Below are positions 15,419 through 23,807 of a DNA stretch of 64,000 nucleotides, in pieces. How positions within the stretch are numbered: position 1 is the stretch's first letter; every line of letters begins with the position of its first letter. The translations under genes and the position numbers were made by a program. The notes beneath the pieces are model-generated. The model made no database searches. It saw only the letters and a list, made by a program, of their open reading frames with translations, and was not told the origin of the DNA. Location of the stretch: contig NZ_JAUCBZ010000015.1 in NCBI RefSeq assembly GCF_034676545.1, forward strand, positions 2,263,001-2,327,000. The letters are read 5' to 3'. The DNA is from Pararhodobacter sp. (GTDB taxonomy: Bacteria > Pseudomonadota > Alphaproteobacteria > Rhodobacterales > Rhodobacteraceae).

Positions 15419-15871
15419 ATGCCGGACAAGCCCTTGAAACCTCATGAGATTGCCACCGATCAAGCGCTGGGTGCCGATGCCGTTCTGGGGTTCATCGGCC
15501 ATGTGGAAACGCCCTGGACCACGCGTGCGGCCTGCCCGAAACAAGGCTCGATGGAGGGGCCGGAGTGCACCGTGATTGTAGCGCCGCCGTGGGATCAGGC
15601 GCTGCACGGGGTCGAGAACTTCGCGTATCTGGAACTCTATCTGTGGTTCCATCTGGCGCGCCGCGATCTGCTGGTGATCGACCCCAGCCACGGCGGCGGG
15701 CCGCGCGGGGTGTTTGCGCTGCGCTCGCCGGTGCGGCCCAACCCGATTGCGGTCAGCACGGTGCGCTTGCTGGCGCGTCAGGGCAATCGCTTGATCGTGC
15801 GCGGGCTGGAGGCGGTGTCGGGCACGCCGCTGATCGACATCAAGCCGGGGCGCTGCCCGCAGTCGATCTAA
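15419..15871 (+). CDS. trmO: TrmO/TsaA-type (UPF0066) tRNA methyltransferase-like protein
   Basis: 150 residues. The TrmO domain signatures are visible: GFIGHVETPWT, the Cys/Pro-rich segment around CPKQGS, NFAYLELYLWFH, FALRSPVRPNPIAVSTVRLL and GTPLIDIKPG. In E. coli TrmO uses S-adenosylmethionine to N6-methylate t6A37 in tRNA. The E. coli C-terminal extension is lacking, as in many short alphaproteobacterial members. AGGA at 15409-15412 favours the ATG at 15419 over the one at 15413. The gene converges on the DHA2 transporter, with a 4-base overlap at their 3' ends. Confidence 0.82.
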   Translation: MPDKPLKPHEIATDQALGADAVLGFIGHVETPWTTRAACPKQGSMEGPECTVIVAPPWDQALHGVENFAYLELYLWFHLARRDLLVIDPSHGGGPRGVFALRSPVRPNPIAVSTVRLLARQGNRLIVRGLEAVSGTPLIDIKPGRCPQSI

Positions 15872-17403
15872 GCGCCGGTTTTGGCGGCGGGTGGCACGGT
15901 GTGGCTGGCCAAGGGGATTTCCTGAAGCCGCCAGGACACCAGAAAGCCGAGCACGGCCATCGCGGCGACGATCCAGTAGATCGGCGCGATGGCATTGACC
16001 ACGGCGTCGGCAATGCTGTCGCGCAACGCCGGGTCCAGCTGCGCGAGGGCTTGCGGGGCCATTTCCGAGGCGAGATTGATCTGGCCGCCCATGCGCGAGG
16101 CCAGCCGCGCGGCCATCATCGCGCCGAACACGGCCACCGCCAGCGAGCCGCCGATTTGCCGGAACATGATGCCCGAGGCGGTCGCCGTGCCCAACAAGGC
16201 GCGCGGCACGGCGTTTTGCACGGCGGTGGAGAGGATCGGAAAGATCAACCCCATGCCAAAGCCGAACAGCACCAGAACGGCGGCGAAAGACCAGATCGAG
16301 GTATCGACGGCAATCTGGGTCAGCGCCAGCGCGGCCAGACCCATCAGCGGCATTCCGACTTTTGCCAGCACGCTGTAACGCCCGGTGCGGCGCATGTAGC
16401 GGCCCGAGATGGTCGTCGCCATGATGATGCCCAGCGTCATCGGTGCCAGCAGCAGGCCGGATTCCATCGGCGTCACGCCACGCGCGATTTGCAGGTAAAC
16501 CGGCAGGAAGGTGACCGCGCCCAACATGCAGGCGCCGGTCAGAAAGCTGAGGATGCCGGTGTTGCGAAACACGTTGCCGCGAAACAGGCCCAGCGGCAGG
16601 ATCGGCTCTTCGGCGCGGCTTTCGACAAAGATGAACGCGGCCACCGCCGTGAGGGTCAGTGCCATCAGCGCGACGGCCGGAAGCGAGGCCCAGGGGAAAT
16701 TGTGGCCGCCAAGGCTGGTGAGCAGCGTCAGCGAGGCCAGCGCTATCGAAAGCGCCGCCGCGCCGGCCCAGTCGATCTTGTGTTTGCGGCTCATGGTTTG
16801 CGCCGGGAAGCTGATCGCGAAGCCCGCCACCGCGATGATGCCAACCGGCACGTTGACCAGAAAAATCCAGTGCCAGCTGAACATTTCGACGAACCAGCCG
16901 CCCATCAGCGGGCCGATCATCGACGAGATGGAAAACACCGCCGCGAACATGCCCTGCACCTTGCCGCGTTCCGCGGCGCTGAGCACGTCCCCGACCACCG
17001 AGAGCGCCAGCACGAACAGGCCTCCGCCGCCCAGACCTTGCACCGCACGCGCCACGATCAGGAACGCCATGCTGTTGGCAAGGCCGCACAGCAACGAGCC
17101 GAACAGGAACAGCCCGACCGAGATGAACACCATCCGGCGGCGGCCATAGATGTCGCCCAATTTGCCGTAAAGTGGTGCCGCAACTGTCGAGGCCAGGATA
17201 TAGGCGGTGACCACCCAGGACAGATGTTCCAGCCCGCCAAGGTCCGAGACAATCGTCGGCAGCGCGGTCGAGACGATGGTCTGATCCAGCGACGCCATCA
17301 GCAGCAGCATCCCCACTGAGCCGATCACCATCCGCGTCGACCCGGTGCGGGCAGGGGTTGAACTGGCGCGGGTGGCGTCTTGTGCGGGGGGCGTCTGGGT
17401 CAT
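15868..17403 (-). CDS. MFS multidrug exporter, DHA2 (EmrB/QacA) family
   Basis: 511 residues with about 14 membrane helices, the DHA2 layout. Conserved features are SLDQTIVSTALPTI in helix 1, LYGKLGDIYGRRRM (MFS motif A), ARAVQGLGGGGLF and the motif-C-like GPLMGGWFVEMFSWHWIFLVNVP. Such proteins export drugs or metabolites by proton antiport, sometimes with an EmrA adaptor; none is encoded here. The start at 17403 (MTQTPPAQD) avoids a Cys-rich upstream extension. The upstream neighbour on the same strand is an Rrf2 regulator, 144 bases away, possibly its controller. Confidence 0.9.
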   Translation of the reverse strand: MTQTPPAQDATRASSTPARTGSTRMVIGSVGMLLLMASLDQTIVSTALPTIVSDLGGLEHLSWVVTAYILASTVAAPLYGKLGDIYGRRRMVFISVGLFLFGSLLCGLANSMAFLIVARAVQGLGGGGLFVLALSVVGDVLSAAERGKVQGMFAAVFSISSMIGPLMGGWFVEMFSWHWIFLVNVPVGIIAVAGFAISFPAQTMSRKHKIDWAGAAALSIALASLTLLTSLGGHNFPWASLPAVALMALTLTAVAAFIFVESRAEEPILPLGLFRGNVFRNTGILSFLTGACMLGAVTFLPVYLQIARGVTPMESGLLLAPMTLGIIMATTISGRYMRRTGRYSVLAKVGMPLMGLAALALTQIAVDTSIWSFAAVLVLFGFGMGLIFPILSTAVQNAVPRALLGTATASGIMFRQIGGSLAVAVFGAMMAARLASRMGGQINLASEMAPQALAQLDPALRDSIADAVVNAIAPIYWIVAAMAVLGFLVSWRLQEIPLASHTVPPAAKTGA

Positions 17404-17547
17404 GCTGTGGCTCTGGTTTGACGGTTTGGGCGCGCGGAACATGCATCCCACAGCCACCAAATACGCCCGTCACCAACCCGAGTGCAAGGGTTAACAAGTG
17501 AAATACCTGTGTGCCGCGCGGCCCGCATCGCGCCGCTTGCGCGGCTG

Positions 17548-18012
17548 TCAGGCGGTGGTGGCGGCGTCTTGTTGCGCGCGGTCGGCCTCGAATATCGCGG
17601 CCAGCGCGGTGTTGCCGTCGACCAGATCGGCCAGCACATAGCGGTCGAGCGACGCATAAAACGCACCCAGCGCCTCGCAGAGCATCCCCTGGAGGCGGCA
17701 GGCGCCGGCCAGCGGGCAGGTGTTGCGCGCCGTGTCCATGCATTCGGCAAAGGGCAGATCGGATTCGAACAGTCGGAAGATGCGCCCGACCGCGATGTCC
17801 TTGGGCGCCTTTGCCAGGGTTATCCCGCCGCCGCGTCCGCGCGTGGTGCGCAGAAATCCCTCGCTTTCAAGCTTGTTGACCACCTGCGCGACATGATGGA
17901 ACGAGGCATTGCAGGCCCGCGCGACATCTGCCGTGCGCAGCATCTCGGGCGCGTGCGTGGCGCAATGCATCAAGGTCCGCATCGCCAGATTGGTTCGCAT
18001 GGTCAGTCGCAT
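17548..18012 (-). CDS. Rrf2-family iron-sulfur regulator, NsrR-like
   Basis: 154 residues. An N-terminal winged helix (MRLTMRTNLAMRTLM... ADVARACNASFHHVAQVVNKLE... LRTTRGRGGGI) is followed by three cysteines spaced C-x7-C-x5-C (CMDTARNTCPLAGAC) and a C-terminal helix with YVLADLVDGN, as in NsrR. The cluster would be a [2Fe-2S] or [4Fe-4S] centre, and NsrR proteins use it to sense nitric oxide. The Cys spacing differs slightly from E. coli NsrR, so another Rrf2 sensor is possible. The start at 18012 fits the family; an alternative ATG is at 18000. An FNR/Nnr-like box lies about 70 bases upstream. Confidence 0.85.
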   Translation of the reverse strand: MRLTMRTNLAMRTLMHCATHAPEMLRTADVARACNASFHHVAQVVNKLESEGFLRTTRGRGGGITLAKAPKDIAVGRIFRLFESDLPFAECMDTARNTCPLAGACRLQGMLCEALGAFYASLDRYVLADLVDGNTALAAIFEADRAQQDAATTA

Positions 18013-18349
18013 GGCACACCGCTGTTGGGTCCGCAAACGTGGCGGTTCGGGGCAAGGTAGGGGTGGCTTCGGGCGAGGGCCTTGATTCAGATCACAAACT
18101 CCGCAAGCCCGATCCGGGTTTGTGCGCGCGGCGGATCGGGCCTTTTGCATGACGCCGCCGGGACAAGACGCGCGCCGGGTGCAACGGGGGCGGTTCTGCC
18201 GATGATCCCCGGTCGTTTGGCGACAAACGGGCGGCGCTGGCGATTTTGGTCCTGCGTTGGCGATCCGCAGGTTTGCACCGTGCGATCAACCTGTCATAAA
18301 GAGGCATCTGATCCACCGGATCGCACGGCACTTGAACATGAGACCACGC
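18013..18349. other. Divergent intergenic region with FNR-like box
   Basis: About 330 bases between the Rrf2 gene and the plus-strand SGNH-like gene. It contains TTGATTCAGATCAC (18082-18095) and a small inverted repeat CCTGCG/CGCAGG (18251-18271). I see no gene in it. Confidence 0.6.
18082..18095. promoter_or_regulatory. Candidate FNR/Nnr-type operator
   Basis: TTGAT-TCAG-ATCAC matches the Crp/FNR-family consensus TTGAT-N4-ATCAA except for the last base. It lies 69 bases upstream of the Rrf2 start codon. This would place an NO-sensing repressor under oxygen or nitric-oxide control (inference). Confidence 0.5.
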
Positions 18350-19078
18350 ATGAAACTCTTACTGATCGGGGACTCGCATATCGGGGCGCTCAAGCGTGGC
18401 CATGATCACTTGGTCGCGCAAAACGAGACAGATCCGGCGGTGTCGCTGACCATCTTGCCGCTGGCGAATGGCGCGAACCTGTCGCAACCGTTCTGGGAAC
18501 CTGCCGAGGGCTATGCCAGGATCATCGACGAGGAGGTGCGCGACCGCATGGACCGGGTGCCGCCAGAGGGACTGTCGTTTGATGCCATCGGCTTCAGCAT
18601 GGCGCTGTGGCATGGTCGGGTGATGCGGCGCATGGTGGGCGGCAATCATTGCCTGCCCGGGATGCGCAGCGGGCGGCCGATCTCGCGGGCGGTGTTTCGC
18701 AAGATGGTCGAGGCCGATCATGCGCATATCCTCGGGCTGCTCGATCATTTCCACGCTCAGGGGCAGCCGGTGTTCTCCATCGCGCCGCCCGCGGTTTTCC
18801 GCGACAGTCAGGCCATCGGCCGCATTGGGGCCGAGCGCGTTCTGGGGATTTTCCAGGCCTTTCAAGAGATCATGCGCGCGGAGCTGGCGAAACGCGTGGC
18901 ACCGGTCATTGATTTTCCGCCGGAGTGTCTGGATGACGAGGGCTATATGCGCGCGCTCTACAAACACCCCGACCCGATGGACCCGCATCATGCCAACGAG
19001 GCGTTTGGCGTGCTGATGATCCGGCGCATCGAGGCTTGGGCGCGCGCCTTTGCCGATGAACAGGCCGCACGCGCATGA
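18350..19078 (+). CDS. SGNH/GDSL-like protein of unknown function
   Basis: 242 residues. It begins MKLLLIGDSHIGAL, where GDSH is a GDS-type block I nucleophile motif at the very N-terminus. A C-terminal segment YKHPDPMDPHHANEAFG gives the DxxH-like block V (D and H). The central region IGFSMALWHGRVMRR carries no clear block II Gly or block III GxN. No signal peptide, so it is cytoplasmic. SGNH folds hydrolyse or transfer acyl groups. A second in-frame ATG at 18338 is possible. The GSCFA gene follows 46 bases downstream; both belong to SGNH-type folds and probably act together. Confidence 0.7.
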   Translation: MKLLLIGDSHIGALKRGHDHLVAQNETDPAVSLTILPLANGANLSQPFWEPAEGYARIIDEEVRDRMDRVPPEGLSFDAIGFSMALWHGRVMRRMVGGNHCLPGMRSGRPISRAVFRKMVEADHAHILGLLDHFHAQGQPVFSIAPPAVFRDSQAIGRIGAERVLGIFQAFQEIMRAELAKRVAPVIDFPPECLDDEGYMRALYKHPDPMDPHHANEAFGVLMIRRIEAWARAFADEQAARA

Positions 19079-19124
19079 CCCGGCCGGATTTCGTTCCTTC
19101 CTGACGCTGACCTCGGAGACTTGC

Positions 19125-20237
19125 ATGGACCACCCCTATCGCAGCCAACCTGCAAAAGCGTATTGGAAAGAGACGGTGACCCCGTATCACCCGCAGGATG
19201 TTCCGGATTGGTACGAGAAACGCTTCAGCCTCGAGGGGGCCAGGATCGCGACGGCGGGCAGTTGCTTTGCGCAGCAGTTGGGGCGAAACCTGCGCGAAAG
19301 CGGGTTTCGCTATCTTGATGTGGAACCCGCACCCGAGGGGCTGCCGGTGGCGCTGCATCGCGACTACGGCTATGCGCTGTATTCGGCGCGCTATGGCAAC
19401 GTCTACACCACGCGCCAGTTGATCCAGCTGATCCAGCGGGCGCTGGGCCAGTTCACCCCCACCGAGACGCATTGGGAAAAGGACGGCGGCGTGGTCGATC
19501 CGTTCCGCCCGACGATTGAGCCCGAGCCCTATGGTTCGGTCGCGGAATTGCAGGTGTTGCAGCGCGACCATCTGGAGCATGTGGTCGAGATGTTCCACGA
19601 GCAAGACGTGTTCGTTTTCACGATGGGCATGACCGAGGCGTGGCTGTCGCGGCATGATGGCGCGGCGTTTCCCCTGTGCCCGGGCACGGCGGGCGGGGTG
19701 TATGATGACACCAAATACCGCTTTCACAACCTCAATTCGGTCGAGGTGCGCGCCGATATGGAAGCCTCGATCGCCGCCCTGCGGGCGATCAATCCCAAAC
19801 TGAAAATCCTGCTCACGGTCAGCCCGGTGGCAATCATGGCGACGGCCACCGACCAACAGGTTGCGGTGGCCAATGCCTATTCCAAATCCCTGCTGCGCAC
19901 GGTGGCGGGGGAATTGTATGATGCGCATGATTTCATTGATTATTTTCCGTCGTACGAGATGATCACCGCGCCCTTCATGAAGGGCTATTTCCTGGCCCCG
20001 ACACAACGCGAAGTGGCTCCGGCCGGGGTTGCGTTCGTGATGGCGCAATTCATGGCCCAGCACCAGCCGCCCACCGCCATGAGGCGCGCCGAAGGCCCGG
20101 CGGCCACCCCCGCGCCGCGTCCTTTGCCCACGCGCCGCGCGCCGCCCGCGCCGCGACAAGACGCGGGTGATCTGGCGCTGGACGATGTGAAATGCGACGA
20201 GGAAATCCTGGCCGCGTTCGGTCCGCCCAAGGACTAG
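19125..20237 (+). CDS. GSCFA-domain protein
   Basis: 370 residues. The family signature appears verbatim in IATAGSCFAQQLGRNLRESGF (residues about 42-61), followed by YSARYGNVYTTRQLIQLIQRAL. Also present are DVFVFTMGMTEAW and LLTVSPVAIMATATDQQVAVANAYSKSLLR, which match the GSCFA domain (SGNH-like hydrolase superfamily). The last 60 residues are Pro/Ala/Arg-rich and disordered. GSCFA proteins often occur next to polysaccharide or cell-surface genes; their reaction is unknown. The ATG at 19125 is used because the conserved part starts soon after. It ends 20 bases from the convergent MttB-like gene. Confidence 0.85.
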   Translation: MDHPYRSQPAKAYWKETVTPYHPQDVPDWYEKRFSLEGARIATAGSCFAQQLGRNLRESGFRYLDVEPAPEGLPVALHRDYGYALYSARYGNVYTTRQLIQLIQRALGQFTPTETHWEKDGGVVDPFRPTIEPEPYGSVAELQVLQRDHLEHVVEMFHEQDVFVFTMGMTEAWLSRHDGAAFPLCPGTAGGVYDDTKYRFHNLNSVEVRADMEASIAALRAINPKLKILLTVSPVAIMATATDQQVAVANAYSKSLLRTVAGELYDAHDFIDYFPSYEMITAPFMKGYFLAPTQREVAPAGVAFVMAQFMAQHQPPTAMRRAEGPAATPAPRPLPTRRAPPAPRQDAGDLALDDVKCDEEILAAFGPPKD

Positions 20238-20257
20238 ACGACGGCCCGGCGCTTGGG

Positions 20258-21817
20258 TCAGAAATCGGTGGGCGCGCCGCCTTCGGCCTTGCGGCGTGTG
20301 ACGAAGCTGTCGAGTTCCTCGCGGATCGCCACGTCCATGGCCGGGGCCTCGAAATTGTCGATGATGTCGCGATAGATCCGGTGCGCGCGCTCGGGGGTTT
20401 CGACCGCGCCATCGGCCTGCCAGGCCTCATAATTGCGCCAATCGCTGACGATGGGGCTGTAGAAGGCGTTGGTGTAGCGCGCCTGCGTGTGCTCGCAGCC
20501 GAAATAATGCCCGCCCGCGCCGACCTGTTTGACGGCGTCAAGGGCGATATCCTCGGGCGTGGTGGCATAGGTCGCGGGCTCGAAATAGCGCTGGATCATC
20601 TGCAACACCTCGCAATCCATGACGAATTTCTCGGGCGAGGCAATCAAGCCGCCCTCCAGCCAGCCCGCCGCGTGATAGACCATGTTGCTGCCCGATTGCA
20701 CGGCGGCCCACAGGCTGTTCGAGGTCTCCCACATCGCCTGTGCGTCGGGCACATTGGCGGTGCAGACACCCGAGGAGCGCAGGGGCAAGCCGTAGAATCG
20801 CGCCAGTTGCCCGGTGATCTGCGTCGCACGCATGTATTCGGGCGTGCCAAAGGCGGGCGCACCCGAGCGCATATCGACATTCGAGGTAAACGTGCCGATA
20901 CCGACCGGGCAGCCCGGTGAGACGTATTGCAGCAGCGCGATCGCCGCCAACCCCTCGGCAATCGACAGGGTCACGGCGCCCGCCATCGTCACCGGGGCCA
21001 TGGCGCCCGCCAGCGTGAAGGGCGTCACGATCACCGCCTGCTTGCGCCGCGCCAACCGCAGCGCGCCGTCGATCATCGGGAAATCATGTTTCAGCGGGCT
21101 GACCGAGTTGATGTTGGTATACAGGCGCGGGCTGGCGTCAAAGTCTTCGTGGCGCAACCCGCCCGCGATGCGCACCATCTCCATGACATCCTCGACCCGC
21201 TCGCGGCCCAAGGAATAGGCGTGGCAAACCTTGTCGGTCAGAATCAGCTTTTCCGCGACGCAATCGAGGTGGCGCACCGCGGGGTGAATATCCACCGGCT
21301 CGACCGGATACCCCCCCGCGACATGGATGCAATTGAAGAACTGCGTCAATTTCATGAAATCGCGAAATGTCTCGAAATCGCCCGGACGTTTGCCGCGTTT
21401 GATGTCCCAGGAATTGGGCGGGCTGGAGACGTTGATGAACACCATATGCCCGTCGCCGATGGTGATCTGGCGCGCCGGGTTGCGCGGGGTGATGGTGAAC
21501 GAAGCGGGCGCGCGGCGCACCATCTCCATGATGAAATCCTCGTCCATGCGCACGGTGATCCCGTCCACCCGACACCCGGCCTCGCGGAAAATCTGCAAGG
21601 CTTCGTCGTTGAGAAACTCGATGCCGATTTCCGACAGGATATGCATGGCCCCCTTGTGGATCGCCTGCACGCCCTCGGCGTCAATCGGTTCGGTCGGGCG
21701 GTCGGGGTTGAAAGGAATGCGCCAGGGCATCTGATCCAGATGGAAACCGGGGGTGCGGCGGGCATTGCCACCGCGCCCGCCATGCCGTTGCCGCCGTCCT
21801 GTTGCCTCGTCCGACAT
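20258..21817 (-). CDS. MttB-family (trimethylamine/glycine-betaine type) methyltransferase, non-pyrrolysine
   Basis: 519 residues of the trimethylamine methyltransferase (MttB) superfamily, a TIM-barrel that moves a methyl group from a quaternary or tertiary amine to a corrinoid protein. Recognisable stretches are GAMHILSEIGIEFLNDEAL, NSWDIKRGKRPGDFETFRDF, AEGLAAIALLQYVSPGCPVG and SPEKFVMDCEVLQMIQRYF. There is no in-frame TAG, so it is the non-pyrrolysine branch that includes glycine betaine methyltransferase. No MttC-like corrinoid protein or corrinoid:folate methyltransferase gene lies in the window. The start at 21817 (MSDEATG) is preferred to a TTG at 21844. Neighbouring demethylation genes support a role in methylated-amine catabolism. 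Confidence 0.9.
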   Translation of the reverse strand: MSDEATGRRQRHGGRGGNARRTPGFHLDQMPWRIPFNPDRPTEPIDAEGVQAIHKGAMHILSEIGIEFLNDEALQIFREAGCRVDGITVRMDEDFIMEMVRRAPASFTITPRNPARQITIGDGHMVFINVSSPPNSWDIKRGKRPGDFETFRDFMKLTQFFNCIHVAGGYPVEPVDIHPAVRHLDCVAEKLILTDKVCHAYSLGRERVEDVMEMVRIAGGLRHEDFDASPRLYTNINSVSPLKHDFPMIDGALRLARRKQAVIVTPFTLAGAMAPVTMAGAVTLSIAEGLAAIALLQYVSPGCPVGIGTFTSNVDMRSGAPAFGTPEYMRATQITGQLARFYGLPLRSSGVCTANVPDAQAMWETSNSLWAAVQSGSNMVYHAAGWLEGGLIASPEKFVMDCEVLQMIQRYFEPATYATTPEDIALDAVKQVGAGGHYFGCEHTQARYTNAFYSPIVSDWRNYEAWQADGAVETPERAHRIYRDIIDNFEAPAMDVAIREELDSFVTRRKAEGGAPTDF

Positions 21818-21914
21818 GCCCGCAATCCCCCTGTTTGTGGGCAAACTCTAAGCGGCGGGCTGCGCGCGCGGCAAGAGGTCACTTGTGTACAAAGAGCGTT
21901 TGCAGAGTCAGCTT

Positions 21915-22760
21915 TCAGGGATCGGGTGCGACGGGCAAATCGCGGACCCATTGCGCGGCGGTATGGGCGTGCACCTCGGCGTTGCGGATCTGGCTGTCAA
22001 AGACCCGGGCGAGGTCGTGAACCAGATGTTTGGAGCGCACCAGCAGATAGATTTCGCCGGCATAAATCGCCGCGTGCAGGTAGCCGAACACGGTCATCGG
22101 CGGGGCGAAATGCTTGCGCGCATCGAACAGATACATGCGAAACGCGGGGTAGAGTTCATCAAGCGTGGCGGCGATATGCGCCAGTTGCTCGGCACGATCG
22201 GCGGCGCAAAGCCCGGCCCAGGGGCCAAGCCCCGCGGCGAACAGCTCCAGGGTTTGCAGCGGCATGCACATCTCGATATCCGACTCCGGCATCCGCGAGA
22301 AATGCAGCCGCGTGTCCGTCTGGCGCTGCAAACGGCGGCGTTCCTGCGCCGAGGACTGCGCCTGAAAGGCTATGACCGCCGGGGTGCGCATCAGATCGGG
22401 CAGATGGGCGGGAACGTAGCGCACCTTGTGCCCGGTTGCCTCATGGTGCCAGCGCTCCATCGCGGTGCGGTTCTGCTCGTCCAGCGCCTGCTCGGTTTCC
22501 ACGACATTGAGCGCCTGCGACAGGACCCCGCGATCCTCGGTCAGGCCCAGCAGCCAGTCGGTCGACACCTGAAACCGCAGGGCCAGCGCCAACAGGGTTT
22601 CCGCGCGCGGCAGGCGGGGGTTTTGCCCCGAGGTCAGTTGCGACAGCGCCGAGCGGTCGATGCCGATGGCCTGGGCAAAGGCGGTCTGCGTCAGGCCCGA
22701 TTGCGCGTGCAGATGCGCCAGGCGGGTGCGGAACAGGGCGGCGGTCTGGCGTTTGCCCAT
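21915..22760 (-). CDS. XRE-family transcriptional regulator with C-terminal sensor-like domain
   Basis: 281 residues. A Cro/CI-type helix-turn-helix occupies about residues 5-65 (AHLHAQSGLTQTAFAQAIGIDRSALSQL). The remaining 200 residues, with two Arg-rich stretches and FGYLHAAIYAGEIYLLVRS, form a conserved-looking effector domain that I cannot name. It lies between the MttB-like gene (same strand, 98 bases downstream) and the divergent desaturase-PhnD-dehydrogenase operon. It therefore probably regulates both. A TTCAGT-N11-ACTGAA inverted repeat in the divergent spacer is a candidate operator. Confidence 0.85.
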   Translation of the reverse strand: MGKRQTAALFRTRLAHLHAQSGLTQTAFAQAIGIDRSALSQLTSGQNPRLPRAETLLALALRFQVSTDWLLGLTEDRGVLSQALNVVETEQALDEQNRTAMERWHHEATGHKVRYVPAHLPDLMRTPAVIAFQAQSSAQERRRLQRQTDTRLHFSRMPESDIEMCMPLQTLELFAAGLGPWAGLCAADRAEQLAHIAATLDELYPAFRMYLFDARKHFAPPMTVFGYLHAAIYAGEIYLLVRSKHLVHDLARVFDSQIRNAEVHAHTAAQWVRDLPVAPDP

Positions 22761-22789
22761 GGCGGCGGGTTCCCTCGCGTGGTGTAGAG

Positions 22790-22812
22790 TTCAGTAAACA
22801 TATGTGACTGAA
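22790..22812. promoter_or_regulatory. Candidate operator of the XRE regulator
   Basis: TTCAGT (22790-22795) and ACTGAA (22807-22812) form a perfect 6-bp inverted repeat with an 11-bp spacer, about one helical turn plus. It lies in the 147-bp space between the divergent regulator and desaturase genes, 30 bases from the regulator's start codon. Position and symmetry suggest an autoregulatory operator (inference). Confidence 0.45.
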
Positions 22813-22907
22813 TGCGTCAATCCTGCACCAAAATGCGGCCCACACTGCGCTTGTGCCACGCCGGGTTTGCCCGACACTGTCGGCGTGACTTTCGCAAGGG
22901 ATCGTGC

Positions 22908-23807
22908 ATGAGACTGGAGTGGCCAACGCTTGGCCTGATCATTCTGTGTTACGGCAGTTGGCTGGCGGCGGGGCTCTGGCTTTGGCCGCTGGTTCCGGCG
23001 CTGGCGCTGGCGGTGATGGCGCTGATGGGGGCGTTGCAATCGTCGCTGGTGCATGAATGTCTGCACGGCCATCCGACCCGTCACCGCCTGATCAACGAGG
23101 CGCTGGTCACGCTGCCGCTGACCCTGCTGCATCCGTATCGGCGCTACAAGGCCACGCATCTGGCGCATCACCACGACGAGCAGTTGACCGATCCGCTGCA
23201 TGACCCTGAAAGCTACTATCTTGCGCGCTATCGGTATGCGGCGATGCCCGCATGGTTCCGCCGGGTGCTGCGCGCCAACAACACCTTGCTGGGGCGGATC
23301 GTGATGGGGCCGTGGCTGGCGGGTGTGGCGTTTCTGGTCAGTGACGGACACTTGCTGCGCGCCGATGCGCGGGGCGTGCGGCGGGCCTGGGCGCTGCATG
23401 TTCCGGCGGTGGCGGTGGTTCTGGCGCTGGTCTGGGCGATGGGGATTCCGATCTGGCTCTATGTGCTGGCGGTCTGCTGGCCGGCGCTGTCGCTGATCTC
23501 GTTGCGCACCTTTGCCGAGCATCGCTGGCACGAAACCCCCGAGGGGCGCACCATCATTGTCGAGTCATCCCCGCTGGCGTGGGTGTTCCTGTTCAACAAC
23601 CTGCACATCGTGCACCACCAATTGCCCTCGGCGCCGTGGTACAGGTTGCCGCGTCTCTATGCCGAGCGGCGCGCGTATTGGCAGGACCTCAACCAAGGCT
23701 ATGTGTTCCCCAATTACCGCGCGCTGTGGCGGCAATGGGCGCTGACGGCCAAGGAACCCGTGGCGCATCCGGTGTTGCGGCGCGAGGCCGAGCCGGGCGT
23801 TTCATGA
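22908..23807 (+). CDS. Membrane diiron fatty-acid-desaturase-like protein
   Basis: 299 residues with four or more membrane helices and the three histidine boxes of membrane diiron enzymes: HECLHGH (49-55), HLAHHH (84-89) and NLHIVHH (231-237), plus H205 in FAEH. The superfamily includes acyl-lipid desaturases as well as alkane, xylene and carotenoid hydroxylases. Its 3' end overlaps the PhnD-like gene (ATGA at 23804), which overlaps the dimethylglycine-dehydrogenase-like gene. That context argues for a role in small-molecule amine oxidation rather than lipid desaturation, but this is inference. The upstream boundary at 22908 follows the usual hydrophobic start. Confidence 0.85.
   Translation: MRLEWPTLGLIILCYGSWLAAGLWLWPLVPALALAVMALMGALQSSLVHECLHGHPTRHRLINEALVTLPLTLLHPYRRYKATHLAHHHDEQLTDPLHDPESYYLARYRYAAMPAWFRRVLRANNTLLGRIVMGPWLAGVAFLVSDGHLLRADARGVRRAWALHVPAVAVVLALVWAMGIPIWLYVLAVCWPALSLISLRTFAEHRWHETPEGRTIIVESSPLAWVFLFNNLHIVHHQLPSAPWYRLPRLYAERRAYWQDLNQGYVFPNYRALWRQWALTAKEPVAHPVLRREAEPGVS

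Noticed and set aside
20258..21817. Pyrrolysine-containing trimethylamine methyltransferase
   Set aside because: No in-frame TAG; the frame is open with ordinary codons and belongs to the non-pyrrolysine branch.
22908..23807. Assigning the diiron protein firmly as a lipid desaturase
   Set aside because: Three His boxes are shared by hydroxylases and desaturases, and the gene context points to amine metabolism, so the activity is left open.
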